Of a stretch of 64,000 nucleotides of DNA, positions 36,287 through 48,466 are shown piece after piece. The stretch covers positions 14,933,434-14,997,433 of the forward strand of contig OZ024735.1 of the NCBI GenBank assembly GCA_964016875.1, read 5' to 3'. The notes under the pieces are model-generated. The model searched no databases. It was not told where the DNA came from and saw only the letters and a list, made by a program, of their open reading frames with translations. The DNA is from Fallopia convolvulus. Lineage: Eukaryota; Streptophyta; Magnoliopsida; Caryophyllales; Polygonaceae. Position 1 is the first letter of the stretch. Every line of letters begins with the position of its first letter. The position numbers were made by a program, and so were the translations under genes.

Positions 36287-37692
36287 CGAAAATGCCCTAA
36301 ACGGTTGTACGGTTGAATGTATCCTTACAAAATGTTTTTCTTAGGCCCCAACTAGCACATCCAAGCCTAAAAAAAGAAAAAAAACTCGCAAAAGTTATGG
36401 TACGAAAATCTTTGTACCATTTAGCCTCAAACAAAGACCCTTCCCGAAAATGCCCTAAATGGTTGTAAGGTCGAATTTGTCTTTACAAAAGGTTTTTCTT
36501 AGGCCCATGCTAGTCCATCCAAGCCAAAAAACGGAAAAAACTCGCAAAATTTCTGGTACGAAAATCTTCGTACCATTCAACCTCAAACCAAGACCCTTCC
36601 CGAAAATGCCCTAAACGGTTGTACGGTCAAATATAGCTTTACAAAAGGTTTTTCTTAAGCCCATGCTTGTCCATCCAAGCAAAAAAACGGAAAAAACTCG
36701 CAAAAGTTCTGGTATGAAAATCTTCGTACCATTCATCCTCAAACCATGACCCTTCCCGAAAATGCCCTAAACAGTTGTAAGGTCGAATGTGTTTTTACAA
36801 AATGTTTTTCTTAGGCCCCAACTAGCACATCCAAGCCCAAAAACGGAAAAAACTCGCAAAATTTCTGGTACGAAAATCTTCGTACCATTCAACCTCAAAC
36901 CAAGACCCTTCCCGAAAATGCCCTAAACGGTTGTACGGTCAAATATGTCTTTACAAAAGGTTTTTCTTAATCCCATGCTTGTCCATCCAAGCAAAAAAAC
37001 GGAAAAAACTCGCAAAAGTTCTGGTATGAAAATCTTCGTACCATTCAGCCTCAAACCAAGACCCTTCCCGAAAATGCCCTAAACAGTTGTAAGGTCGAAT
37101 GTGTTTTTACAAAATGTTTTTCTTAGGCCCCAACTAGCACATCCAAGCCCAAAAACGGAAAAAACTCGCAAAAGTTCTAGTACAAAAATATTCGTACAAT
37201 TCAGCCTCAAACAAAGACCCTTCCCGAAAATGCCCTAAACGGTTGAACGGTGGAATGTATCTTTACAAAATGTTTTTCTTAGGCCCCAACTAGCACATCC
37301 AAGCAAAAAAACTGAAAAAACTCGCAAAAGTTTTGGTACGAAACTCTTCGTACCATTCACCCTCAAACCAAGACCCTTCCCGAAAATGCCCTAAACGGTT
37401 GAACGGTCGAATGTGTCTTAACAAAATGTTTTTCTTAGACCCCAAGTAGCACATCCAAACCCAAAAACGGAAAAAACTCGCAAAAGTTCTGGTACGAAAA
37501 TCATTGAACCATCCAGCCTCAAACCAAGACACTTCTCGAAAATGCCCTAAACGGTTGTACGGTCGAATGTATCCTTACAAAATGTTTTTCTTAGACCCCA
37601 ACTAGCACATCTAAACCAGAAAACGGAAAAGTCTCGCAAAAGTTCTGGTAAGAAAATCATTGAACCATTCAGCCTCAAACCAAGACATTTCT
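36287..37692 (+). repeat. Second 9-mer type, copy 1 (1406 bp)
   Basis: The order is A B C D/B C2 D E F Z. It differs in composition from the 23-26 kb 9-mer although the length is nearly the same. The opening A reads GGTTGAATGTATCC and has the CCTAAAAAAAG block. Confidence 0.83.
36757..36912 (+). repeat. Chimeric monomer D/B
   Basis: The D front (ACAGTTGTAAGG, GTGTTTTTAC, CCAAGCCC) switches to the B back (GCAAAATTTCTGG, CATTCAACC) within the A-rich block. A second copy lies at 38162. Confidence 0.78.
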
Positions 37693-39097
37693 CGAAAATG
37701 CCCTAAACAGTTGTACGGTCGAATGTGTCCATACAAAATGTTTTTCTTAGGCCCCAACTAGCACATCCAAGCCAAAAAAAGGAAAAAAACTCGCAAAAGT
37801 TATGGTACGAAAATCTTTGTACCATTCAGCCTCAAACAAAGACCCTTCCCGAAAATGCTCTAAATGGTTGTAAGGTCGAATTTGTCTTTACAAAAGGTTT
37901 TTCTTAGGCCCATGCTAGTCCATCCAAGCCAAAAAACGGAAAAAACTCGCAAAATTTCTGGTACGAAAATCTTCGTACCATTCAACCTCAAACCAAGACC
38001 CTTCCCGAAAATGCCCTAAACGGTTGTACGGTCAAATATAGCTTTACAAAAGGTTTTTCTTAAGCCCATGCTTGTCCATCCAAGCAAAAAAACGGAAAAA
38101 ACTCGCAAAAGTTCTGGTATGAAAATCTTCGTACCATTCATCCTCAAACCATGACCCTTCCCGAAAATGCCCTAAACAGTTGTAAGGTCGAATGTGTTTT
38201 TACAAAATGTTTTTCTTAGGCCCCAACTAGCACATCCAAGCCCAAAAACGGAAAAAACTCGCAAAATTTCTGGTACGAAAATCTTCGTACCATTCAACCT
38301 CAAACCAAGACCCTTCCCGAAAATGCCCTAAACGGTTGTACGGTCAAATATGTCTTTACAAAAGGTTTTTCTTAATCCCATGCTTGTCCATCCAAGCAAA
38401 AAAACGGAAAAAACTCGCAAAAGTTCTGGTATGAAAATCTTCGTACCATTCAGCCTCAAACCAAGACCCTTCCCGAAAATGCCCTAAACAGTTGTAAGGT
38501 CGAATGTGTTTTTACAAAATGTTTTTCTTAGGCCCCAACTAGCACATCCAAGCCCAAAAACGGAAAAAACTCGCAAAAGTTCTAGTACAAAAATATTCGT
38601 ACAATTCAGCCTCAAACAAAGACCCTTCCCGAAAATGCCCTAAACGGTTGAACGGTCGAATGTGTCTTTACAAAATGTTTTTCTTAGGCCCCAACTAGCA
38701 CATCCAAGCAAAAAAACTGAAAAAACTCGCAAAAGTTTTGGTACGAAACTCTTCGTACCATTCACCCTCAAACCAAGACCCTTCCCGAAAATGCCCTAAA
38801 CGGTTGAACGGTCGAATGTGTCTTAACAAAATGTTTTTCTTAGACCCCAAGTAGCACATCCAAACCCAAAAACGGAAAAAACTCGCAAAAGTTCTGGTAC
38901 GAAAATCATTGAACCATCCAGCCTCAAACCAAGACACTTCTCGAAAATGCCCTAAACGGTTGTACGGTCGAATGTATCCTTACAAAATGTTTTTCTTAGA
39001 CCCCAACTAGCACATCTAAACCAGAAAACGGAAAAGTCTCGCAAAAGTTCTGGTAAGAAAATCATTGAACCATTCAGCCTCAAACCAAGACACTTCT
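37693..39097 (+). repeat. Second 9-mer type, copy 2 (1405 bp)
   Basis: Same monomer order as copy 1, with the opening A in its GTGTCCATAC form. Private variants such as CTAGTACAAAAATATTC in D appear in both copies. Confidence 0.83.
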
Positions 39098-42000
39098 CGA
39101 AAATGCCCTAAACGGTTGTACGGTCGAATGTGTCCATACAAAATGTTTTTCTTAGGCCCCAACTAGCACATCCAAGCCAAAAAAAGGAAAAAAACTCGCA
39201 AAAGTTATGGTACGAAAATCTTTGTACCATTCAGCCTCAAACAAAGACCCTTCCCGAAAATGCCCTAAATGGTTGTAAGGTCGAATTTGTCTTTACAAAA
39301 GGTTTCTCTTAGGCCCATGCTAGTCCATCCAAGCCAAAAAACGGAAAAAACTCGCAAAATTTCTGGTACGAAAATCTTCGCCATTCAACCTCAAACCAAG
39401 ACCCTTCCCGAAAATGCCCTAAACGGTTGTACGGTCAAATATAGGTTTACAAAAGGTTTTTCTTAAGCCCATGCTTGTCCATCCAAGCAAAAAAACGGAA
39501 AAAATTCGCAAAAGTTCTGGTATGAAAATCTTCGTACCATTCAGCCTCAAACCAAGACCCTTCCCGAAAATGCCCTAAACAGTTGTAAGGTCGAATGTGT
39601 TTTTACAAAATGTTTTTCTTAGGCCCCAACTAGCACATCCAAGCCCAAAAAGGGAAAAAACTCGCAAAAGTTCTAGTACGAAAATATTCGTACCATTCAC
39701 CCTCAAACCAAGACCCTTCCCGAAAATGCCCTAAACGGTTGAACGGTCGAATGTGTCTTAACAAAATGTTTTTCTTAGACCCCAAGTAGCACATCCAAAC
39801 CCAAAAACGGAAAAAACTCGCAAAAGTTCTGGTACGAAAATCGTTGAACCTTCCAGGCTTAAACCAAGACACTTCTCGAAAATGCCCTAAACGGTTGTAC
39901 GGTCGAATGTGTCCTTACAAAATGTTTTTCTTAGGCCCCAACTAGCACACCCAAGCCAAAAAAAGGAAAAAAAACTCGCCAAAGTTATGGTACGAAAATC
40001 TTTGTACCATTCAGCCTCAAACAAAGACCCTTCCCGAAAATGCCTTAAATGGTTGTAAGTCGAATTTGTCTTTACAAAAGGTTTTTCTTAGGCCCATGCT
40101 AGTCCATCCAAGCCAAAAAACGGAAAAAACTCGCAAAATTTCTGGTACGAAAATCTTCGTACCATTCAACCTCAAACCAAGACCCTTCCCGAAAATGCCC
40201 TAAACGGTTGTACGGTCAAATATGTCTTTACAAAAGGTTTTTCTTAATCCCATGCTTGTCCATCCAAGCAAAAAAACGGAAAAAACTCGCAAAAGTTCTG
40301 GTATGAAAATCTTCGTACCATTCAGCCTCAAACCAAGACCCTTCCCGAAAATGCCCTAAACAGTTGTAAGGTCGAATGTGTTTTTACAAAATGTTTTTAT
40401 TAGGCCCCAACTAGCACATCCAAGCCCAAAAACGGAAAAAACTCGCAAAAGTTCTAGTACGAAAATATTCGTACAATTCAGCCTCAAACAAAGACCCTTC
40501 CCGAAAATGCCCTAAACGGTTGAACGGTCGAATGTGTCTTTACAAAATCTTTTTCTTAGGCCCCAACTAGCACATCCAAGCAAAAAAACTGAAAAAACTC
40601 GCAAAATTTTTGGTACGAAACTCTTCGTACCATTCACCCTCAAACCAAGACCCTTCCCGAAAATGCCCTAAACGGTTGAACGGTCGAATGTGTCTTAACA
40701 AAATGTTTTTCTTAGACCCCAAGTAGCACATCCGAACCCAAAAACGGAAAAAACTCGCAAAAGTTCTGGTACGAAAATCATTGAACCATCCAGCCTCAAA
40801 CCAAGACACTTCTCGAAAATGCCCTAAACGGTTGTACGGTTGAATGTATCCTTACAAAATGTTTTTCTTAGGCCCCAACTAGCACATCCAAGCCTAAAAA
40901 AAGAAAAAAAACTCGCAAAAGTTATGGTACGAAAATCTTTGTACCATTTAGCCTCAAACAAAGACCCTTCCCGAAAATGCCCTAAATGGTTGTAAGGTCG
41001 AATTTGTCTTTACAAAAGGTTTTTCTTAGGCCCATGCTAGTCCATCCAAGCCAAAAAACGGAAAAAACTCGCAAAATTTCTGGTACGAAAATCTTCGTAC
41101 CATTCAACCTCAAACCAAGACCCTTCCCGAAAATGCCCTAAACGGTTGTACGGTCAAATATAGCTTTACAAAAGGTTTTTCTTAAGCCCATGCTTGTCCA
41201 TCCAAGCAGAAAAACGGAAAAAACTCGCAAAAGTTCTGGTATGAAAATCTTCGTACCATTCATCCTCAAACCATGACCCTTCCCGAAAATGCCCTAAACA
41301 GTTGTAAGGTCGAATGTGTTTTTACAAAATGTTTTTCTTAGGCCCCAACTAGCACATCCAAGCCCAAAAACGGAAAAAACTCGCAAAAGTTCTAGTACGA
41401 AAATATTCGTACAATTCAGCCTCAAACAAAGACCATTCCCGAAAATGCCCTAAACGGTTGAACGGTCGAATGTGTCTTTACAAAATGTTTTTCTTAGGCC
41501 CCAACTAGCACATCCAAGCAAAAAAACTGAAAAAACTCGCAAAAGTTTTGGTACGAAACTCTTCGTACCATTCACCCTCAAACCAAGACCCTTCCCGAAA
41601 ATGCCCTAAACGGTTGAACGGTCGAATGTGTCTTAACAAAATGTTTTTCTTAGACCCCAAGTAGCACATCCAAACCCAAAAACGGAAAAAACTCGCAAAA
41701 GTTCTGGTACGAAAATCATTGAACCATCCAGCCTCAAACCAAGACACTTCTCGAAAATGCCCTAAACGGTTGTACGGTCGAATGTATCCTTACAAAATGT
41801 TTTTCTTAGACCCCAACTAGCACATCCAAACCAGAAAACGGAAAAATCTCGCAAAAGTTCTGGTAAGAAAATCATTGAACCATTCAGCCTCAAACCAAGA
41901 CACTTCTCGAAAATGCCCTAAATGGTTGTACGGTCGAATGTGTCCATACAAAATGTTTTTCTTAGGCCCCAACTAGCACATCCAAGCAAAAAAAAGGAAA

Positions 42001-43157
42001 AAAACTCGCAAAAGTTATGGTACGAAAATCTTTGTACCATTCAGCCTCAAACAAAGACCCTTCCCGAAAATGCCCTAAATGGTTGTAAGGTCGAATTTGT
42101 CTTTACAAAAGGTTTCTCTTAGGCCCATGCTAGTCCATCCAAGCCAAAAAACGGAAAAAACTCGCAAAATTTCTGGTACGAAAATCTTCGCCATTCAACC
42201 TCAAACCAAGACCCTTCCCGAAAATGCCCTAAACGGTTGTACGGTCAAATATAGCTTTACAAAAGGTTTTTCTTAAGCCCATGCTTGTCCATCCAAGCAA
42301 AAAAACGGAAAAAATTCGCAAAAGTTCTGGTATGAAAATCTTCGTACCATTCAGCCTCAAACCAAGACCCTTCCCGAAAATGCCCTAAACAGTTGTAAGG
42401 TCGAATGTGTTTTTACAAAATGTTTTTCTTAGGCCCCAACTAGCACATCCAAGCCCAAAAAGGGAAAAAACTCGCAAAAGTTCTAGTACGAAAATATTCG
42501 TACAATTCACCCTCAAACCAAGACCCTTCCCGAAAATGCCCTAAACGGTTGAACGGTCGAATGTGTCTTAACAAAATGTTTTTCTTAGACCCCAAGTAGC
42601 ACATCCAAGCCCAAAAACGGAAAAAACTCGCAAAAGTTCTGGTACGAAAATCATTGAACCATCCAGCCTCAAACCAAGACACTTCTCGAAAATGCCCTAA
42701 ACGGTTGTACGGTCGAATGTGTCCTTACAAAATGTTTTTCTTAGGCCCCAACTAGCACATCCAAGCCAAAAAAAGGAAAAAAAAACTCGCAAAAGTTATG
42801 GTACGAAACTCTTCGTACCATTCACCCTCAAACCAAGACCCTTCCCGAAAATGCCCTAAACGGTTGAACGGTCGAATGTGTCTTAACAAAATGTTTTTCT
42901 TAGACCCCAAGTAGCACATCCAAACCCAAAAATGGAAAAAACTCGCAAAAGTTCTGGTACGAAAATCATTGAACCATCCAGCCTCAAACCAAGACACTTC
43001 TCGAAAATGCCCTAAACGGTTGTACGGTCGAATGTATCCTTACAAAATGTTTTTCTTAGACCCCAACTAGCACATCCAAACCAGAAAACGGAAAAGTCTC
43101 GCAAAAGTTCTGGTAAGAAAATCATTGAACCATTCAGCCTCAAACCAAGACACTTCT
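39098..43157 (+). repeat. 26-mer unit, copy 1 (4060 bp)
   Basis: The order is A B C D/E F, A B C2 D E F, A B C D E F, Z, A B C D/E F, A/E, F, Z. It combines modules from the neighbouring 16-mer (A B C D/E F and A B C2 D E F) and the 9-mer (Z), so it appears to have been assembled from both. Confidence 0.83.
42687..42845 (+). repeat. Chimeric monomer A/E
   Basis: The A front and A-rich block up to GTTATGGTACG continue as E (AAACTCTTCGTACC, CATTCACCC). The switch is inside the dyad, which is restored to perfect arms. At 159 bp it is among the longest monomers because of a nine-A run. Confidence 0.8.
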
Positions 43158-46100
43158 CGAAAATGCCCTAAACGGTTGTACGGTCGAATGTGTCCATACA
43201 AAATGTTTTTCTTAGGCCCCAACTAGCACATCCAAGCCAAAAAAAGGAAAAAAACTCGCAAAAGTTATGGTATGAAAATCTTTGTACCATTCAGCCTCAA
43301 ACAAAGACCCTTCCCGAAAATGCCCTAAATGGTTGTAAGGTCGAATTTGTCTTTACAAAAGGTTTCTCTTAGGCCCATGCTAGTCCATCCAAGCCAAAAA
43401 ACGGAAAAAACTCGCAAAATTTCTGGTACGAAAATCTTCGCCATTCAACCTCAAACCAAGACCCTTCCCGAAAATGCCCTAAACGGTTGTACGGTCAAAT
43501 ATAGGTTTACAAAAGGTTTTTCTTAAGCCCATGCTTGTCCATCCAAGCAAAAAAACGGAAAAAATTCGCAAAAGTTCTGGTATGAAAATCTTCGTACCAT
43601 TCAGCCTCAAACCAAGACCCTTCCCGAAAATGCCCTAAACAGTTGTAAGGTCGAATGTGTTTTTACAAAATGTTTTTCTTAGGCCCCAACTAGCACATCC
43701 AAGCCCAAAAAGGGAAAAAACTCGCAAAAGTTCTAGTACGAAAATATTCGTACCATTCACCCTCAAACCAAGACCCTTCCCGAAAATGCCCTAAACGGTT
43801 GAACGGTTGAATGTGTCTTAACAAAATGTTTTTCTTAGACCCCAAGTAGCACATCCAAACCCAAAAACGGAAAAAACTCGCAAAAGTTCTGGTACGAAAA
43901 TCATTGAACCTTCCAGCCTCAAACCAAGACACTTCTCGAAAATGCCCTAAACGGTTGTACGGTCGAATGTGTCCTTACAAAATGTTTTTCTTAGGCCCCA
44001 ACTAGCACATCCAAGCCAAAAAAAGGAAAAAAAACTCGCCAAAGTTATGGTACGAAAATCTTTGTACCATTCAGCCTCAAACAAAGACCCTTCCCGAAAA
44101 TGCCTTAAATGGTTGTAAGTCGAATTTGTCTTTACAAAAGGTTTTTCTTAGGCCCATGCTAGTCCATCCAAGCCAAAAAACGGAAAAAACTCGCAAAATT
44201 TCTGGTACGAAAATCTTCGTACCATTCATCCTCAAACCAAGACCCTTCCCGAAAATGCCCTAAACGGTTGTACGGTCAAATATGTCTTTACAAAAGGTTT
44301 TTCTTAATCCCATGCTTGTCCATCCAAGCAAAAAAACGGAAAAAACTCGCAAAAGTTCTGGTATGAAAATCTTCGTACCATTCAGCCTCAAACCAAGACC
44401 CTTCCCGAAAATGCCCTAAACAGTTGTAAGGTCGAATGTGTTTTTACAAAATGTTTTTATTAGGCCCCAACTAGCACATCCAAGCCCAAAAACGGAAAAA
44501 ACTCGCAAAAGTTCTAGTACGAAAATATTCGTACAATTCAGCCTCAAACAAAGACCCTTCCCGAAAATGCCCTAAACGGTTGAACGGTCGAATGTGTCTT
44601 TACAAAATGTTTTTCTTAGGCCCCAACTAGCACATCCAAGCAAAAAAACTGAAAAAACTCGCAAAAGTTTTGGTACGAAACTCTTCGTACCATTCACCCT
44701 CAAACCAAGACCCTTCCCGAAAATGCCCTAAACGGTTGAACGGTCGAATGTGTCTTAACAAAATGTTTTTCTTAGACCCCAAATAGCACATCCGAACCCA
44801 AAAACAGAAAAAACTCGCAAAAGTTCTGGTACGAAAATCATTGAACCATCCAGCCTCAAACCAAGACACTTCTCGAAAATGCCCTAAACGGTTGTACGGT
44901 TGAATGTATCCTTACAAAATGTTTTTCTTAGGCCCCAACTAGCACATCCAAGCCTTCAAAAAGAAAAAAAACTCGCAAAAGTTATGGTACGAAAATCTTT
45001 GTACCATTTAGCCTCAAACAAAGACCCTTCCCGAAAATGCCCTAAATGGTTGTAAGGTCGAATTTGTCTTTACAAAAGGTTTTTCTTAGGCCCATGCTAG
45101 TCCATCCAAGCCAAAAAACGGAAAAAACTCGCAAAATTTCTGGTACGAAAATCTTCGTACCATTCAACCTCAAACCAAGACCCTTCCCGAAAATGCCCTA
45201 AACGGTTGTACGGTCAAATATAGCTTTACAAAAGGTTTTTCTTAAGCCCATGCTTGTCCATCCAAGCAAAAAAACGGAAAAAACTCGCAAAAGTTCTGGT
45301 ATGAAAATCTTCGTACCATTCATCCTCAAACCATGACCCTTCCCGAAAATGCCCTAAACAGTTGTAAGGTCGAATGTGTTTTTACAAAATGTTTTTCTTA
45401 GGCCCCAACTAGCACATCCAAGCCCAAAAACGGAAAAAACTCGCAAAAGTTCTAGTACGAAAATATTCGTACAATTCAGCCTCAAACAAAGACCCTTCCC
45501 GAAAATGCCCTAAACGGTTGAACGGTCGAATGTGTCTTTACAAAATGTTTTTCTTAGGCCCCAACTAGCACATCCAAGCAAAAAAACTGAAAAAACTCGC
45601 AAAAGTTTTGGTACGAAACTCTTCGTACCATTCACCCTCAAACCAAGACCCTTCCCGAAAATGCCCTAAACGGTTGAACGGTCGAATGTGTCTTAACAAA
45701 ATGTTTTTCTTAGACCCCAAGTAGCACATCCAAACCCAAAAACGGAAAAAACTCGCAAAAGTTCTGGTACGAAAATCATTGAACCATCCAGCCTCAAACC
45801 AAGACACTTCTCGAAAATGCCCTAAACGGTTGTACGGTCGAATGTATCCTTACAAAATGTTTTTCTTAGACCCCAACTAGCACATCCAAACCAGAAAACG
45901 GAAAAATCTCGCAAAAGTTCTGGTAAGAAAATCATTGAACCATTCAGCCTCAAACCAAGACACTTCTCGAAAATGCCCTAAATGGTTGTACGGTCGAATG
46001 TGTCCATACAAAATGTTTTTCTTAGGCCCCAACTAGCACATCCAAGCAAAAAAAAGGAAAAAAACTCGCAAAAGTTATGGTACGAAAATCTTTGTACCAT

Positions 46101-47017
46101 TCAGCCTCAAACAAAGACCCTTCCCGAAAATGCCCTAAATGGTTGTAAGGTCGAATTTGTCTTTACAAAAGGTTTCTCTTAGGCCCATGCTAGTCCATCC
46201 AAGCCAAAAAACGGAAAAAACTCGCAAAATTTCTGGTACGAAAATCTTCGCCATTCAACCTCAAACCAAGACCCTTCCCGAAAATGCCCTAAACGGTTGT
46301 ACGGTCAAATATAGCTTTACAAAAGGTTTTTCTTAAGCCCATGCTTGTCCATCCAAGCAAAAAAACGGAAAAAATTCGCAAAAGTTCTGGTATGAAAATC
46401 TTCGTACCATTCAGCCTCAAACCAAGACCCTTCCCGAAAATGCCCTAAACAGTTGTAAGGTCGAATGTGTTTTTACAAAATGTTTTTCTTAGGCCCCAAC
46501 TAGCACATCCAAGCCCAAAAAGGGAAAAAACTCGCAAAAGTTCTAGTACGAAAATATTCGTACAATTCACCCTCAAACCAAGACCCTTCCCGAAAATGCC
46601 CTAAACGGTTGAACGGTCGAATGTGTCTTAACAAAATGTTTTTCTTAGACCCCAAGTAGCACATCCAAGCCCAAAAACGGAAAAAACTCGCAAAAGTACT
46701 GGTACGAAAATCATTGAACCATCCAGCCTCAAACCAAGACACTTCTCGAAAATGCCCTAAACGGTTGTACGGTCGAATGTGTCCTTACAAAATGTTTTTC
46801 TTAGGCCCCAACTAGCACATCCAAGCCAAAAAAAGGAAAAAAAACTCGCAAAAGTTATGGTACGAAACTCTTCGTACCATTCACCCTCAAACCAAGACCC
46901 TTCCCGAAAATGCCCTAAACGGTTGAACGGTCGAATGTGTCTTAACAAAATGTTTTTCTTAGACCCCAAGTAGCACATCCAAACCCAAAAATGGAAAAAA
47001 CTCGCAAAAGTTCTGGT
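43158..47017 (+). repeat. 26-mer unit, copy 2 (truncated)
   Basis: It follows copy 1 at a 4060-bp offset until about 47017. There GGTACGAAAATCATTG is replaced by GGTATGAAAATCTTCG, giving an F/C chimera. A few private changes are present (CCTTCAAAAAGAAAA at 44954, ACCCCAAATAGC at 44776). Confidence 0.83.
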
Positions 47018-47060
47018 ATGAAAATCTTCGTACCATTCAGCCTCAAACCAAGACCCTTCC
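46905..47060 (+). repeat. Chimeric monomer F/C
   Basis: The F front (GTGTCTTAAC, AGACCCCAAGTAGC, AAAAATGG) joins the C back (GGTATGAAAATC, CATTCAGCC). This is the exchange point that ends the 4060-bp periodicity. Confidence 0.78.
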
Positions 47061-47216
47061 CGAAAATGCCCTAAACAGTTGTAAGGTCGAATGTGTTTTT
47101 ACAAAATGTTTTTCTTAGGCCCCAACTAGCACATCCAAGCCCAAAAACGGAAAAAACTCGCAAAAGTTCTAGTACGAAAATATTCGTACAATTCAGCCTC
47201 AAACAAAGACCCTTCC

Positions 47217-47373
47217 CGAAAATGCCCTAAACGGTTGAACGGTCGAATGTGTCTTTACAAAATGTTTTTCTTAGGCCCCAACTAGCACATCCAAGCAAAA
47301 AAAAGGAATAAAACTCGCAAAAGTTATGGTACGAAAATCTTTGTACCATTCAGCCTCAAACAAAGACCCTTCC
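47217..47373 (+). repeat. Chimeric monomer E/A
   Basis: The E front (GGTTGAACGG, GTGTCTTTAC) joins an A back (AAAAAAAAGGAATAAAAC, GTTATGGTACG). It is followed by B, so the fusion skips F and the front of A. Confidence 0.78.
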
Positions 47374-48310
47374 CGAAAATGCCCTAAATGGTAGTAAGGT
47401 CGAATTTGTCTTTACAAAAGGTTTCTCTTAGGCCCATGCTAGTCCATCCAAGCCAAAAAACGGAAAAAACTCGCAAAATTTCTGGTACAAAAATCTTCGC
47501 CATTCAACCTCAAACCAAGACCCTTCCCGAAAATGCCCTAAACGGTTGTACGGTCAAATATAGCTTTACAAAAGGTTTTTCTTAAGCCCATGCTTGTCCA
47601 TCCAAGCAAAAAAAGGGAAAAAATTCGCAAAAGTTCTGGTATGAAAATCTTCGTACCATTCAGCCTCAAACCAAGACCCTTCCCGAAAATGCCCTAAACA
47701 GTTGTAAGGTCGAATGTGTTTTTACAAAATGTTTTTCTTAGGCCCCAACTAGCACATCCAAGCCCAAAAAGGGAAAAAACTCGCAAAAGTTCTAGTACGA
47801 AAATATTCGTACAATTCACCCTCAAACCAAGACCCTTCCCGAAAATGCCCTAAACGGTTGAACGGTCGAATGTGTCTTAACAAAATGTTTTTCTTAGACC
47901 CCAAGTAGCACATCCAAGCCCAAAAACGGAAAAAACTCGCAAAAGTTCTGGTACGAAAATCATTGAACCATCCAGCCTCAAACCAAGACACTTCTCGAAA
48001 ATGCCCTAAACGGTTGTACGGTCGAATGTGTCCTTACAAAATGTTTTTTTTAGGCCCCAACTAGCACATCCAAGCCAAAAAAAGGAAAAAAAAACTCGCA
48101 AAAGTTATGGTACGAAACTCTTCGTACCATTCACCCTCAAACCAAGACCCTTCCCGAAAATGCCCTAAACGGTTGAACGGTCGAATGTGTCTTAACAAAA
48201 TGTTTTTCTTAGACCCCAAGTAGCACATCCAAACCCAAAAATGGAAAAAACTCGCAAAAGTTCTGGTACGAAAATCATTGAACCATCCAGCCTCAAACCA
48301 AGACACTTCT
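47374..48310 (+). repeat. 8-mer unit, copy 2 (partial: B C D/E F A/E F)
   Basis: Matches copy 1 at a 1249-bp offset until about 48267, then continues with a normal F ending. The block from about 47255 to 48300 also matches about 41946 to 42997. Confidence 0.78.
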
Positions 48311-48466
48311 CGAAAATGCCCTAAACGGTTGTACGGTCGAATGTATCCTTACAAAATGTTTTTCTTAGACCCCAACTAGCACATCCAAACCAGAAAACGG
48401 AAAAAACTCGCAAAAGTTCTGGTAAGAAAATCATTGAACCATTCAGCCTCAAACCAAGACACTTCT
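48311..48466 (+). repeat. Monomer Z, isolated copy
   Basis: GTATCCTTAC front with ACCAGAAAACGG and GGTAAGAAAATCATTG, as in 28640-28795. The A-rich block reads GGAAAAAACTCGC instead of GGAAAAGTCTCGC. Confidence 0.75.

Larger units (their letters stand above)
46125..47373 (+). repeat. 8-mer unit, copy 1 (1249 bp)
   Basis: The order is B C D/E F A/E F/C D E/A. It overlaps the end of the second 26-mer and shows how a new period arises at a truncation junction. A second, partial copy follows at 47374. Confidence 0.8.
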
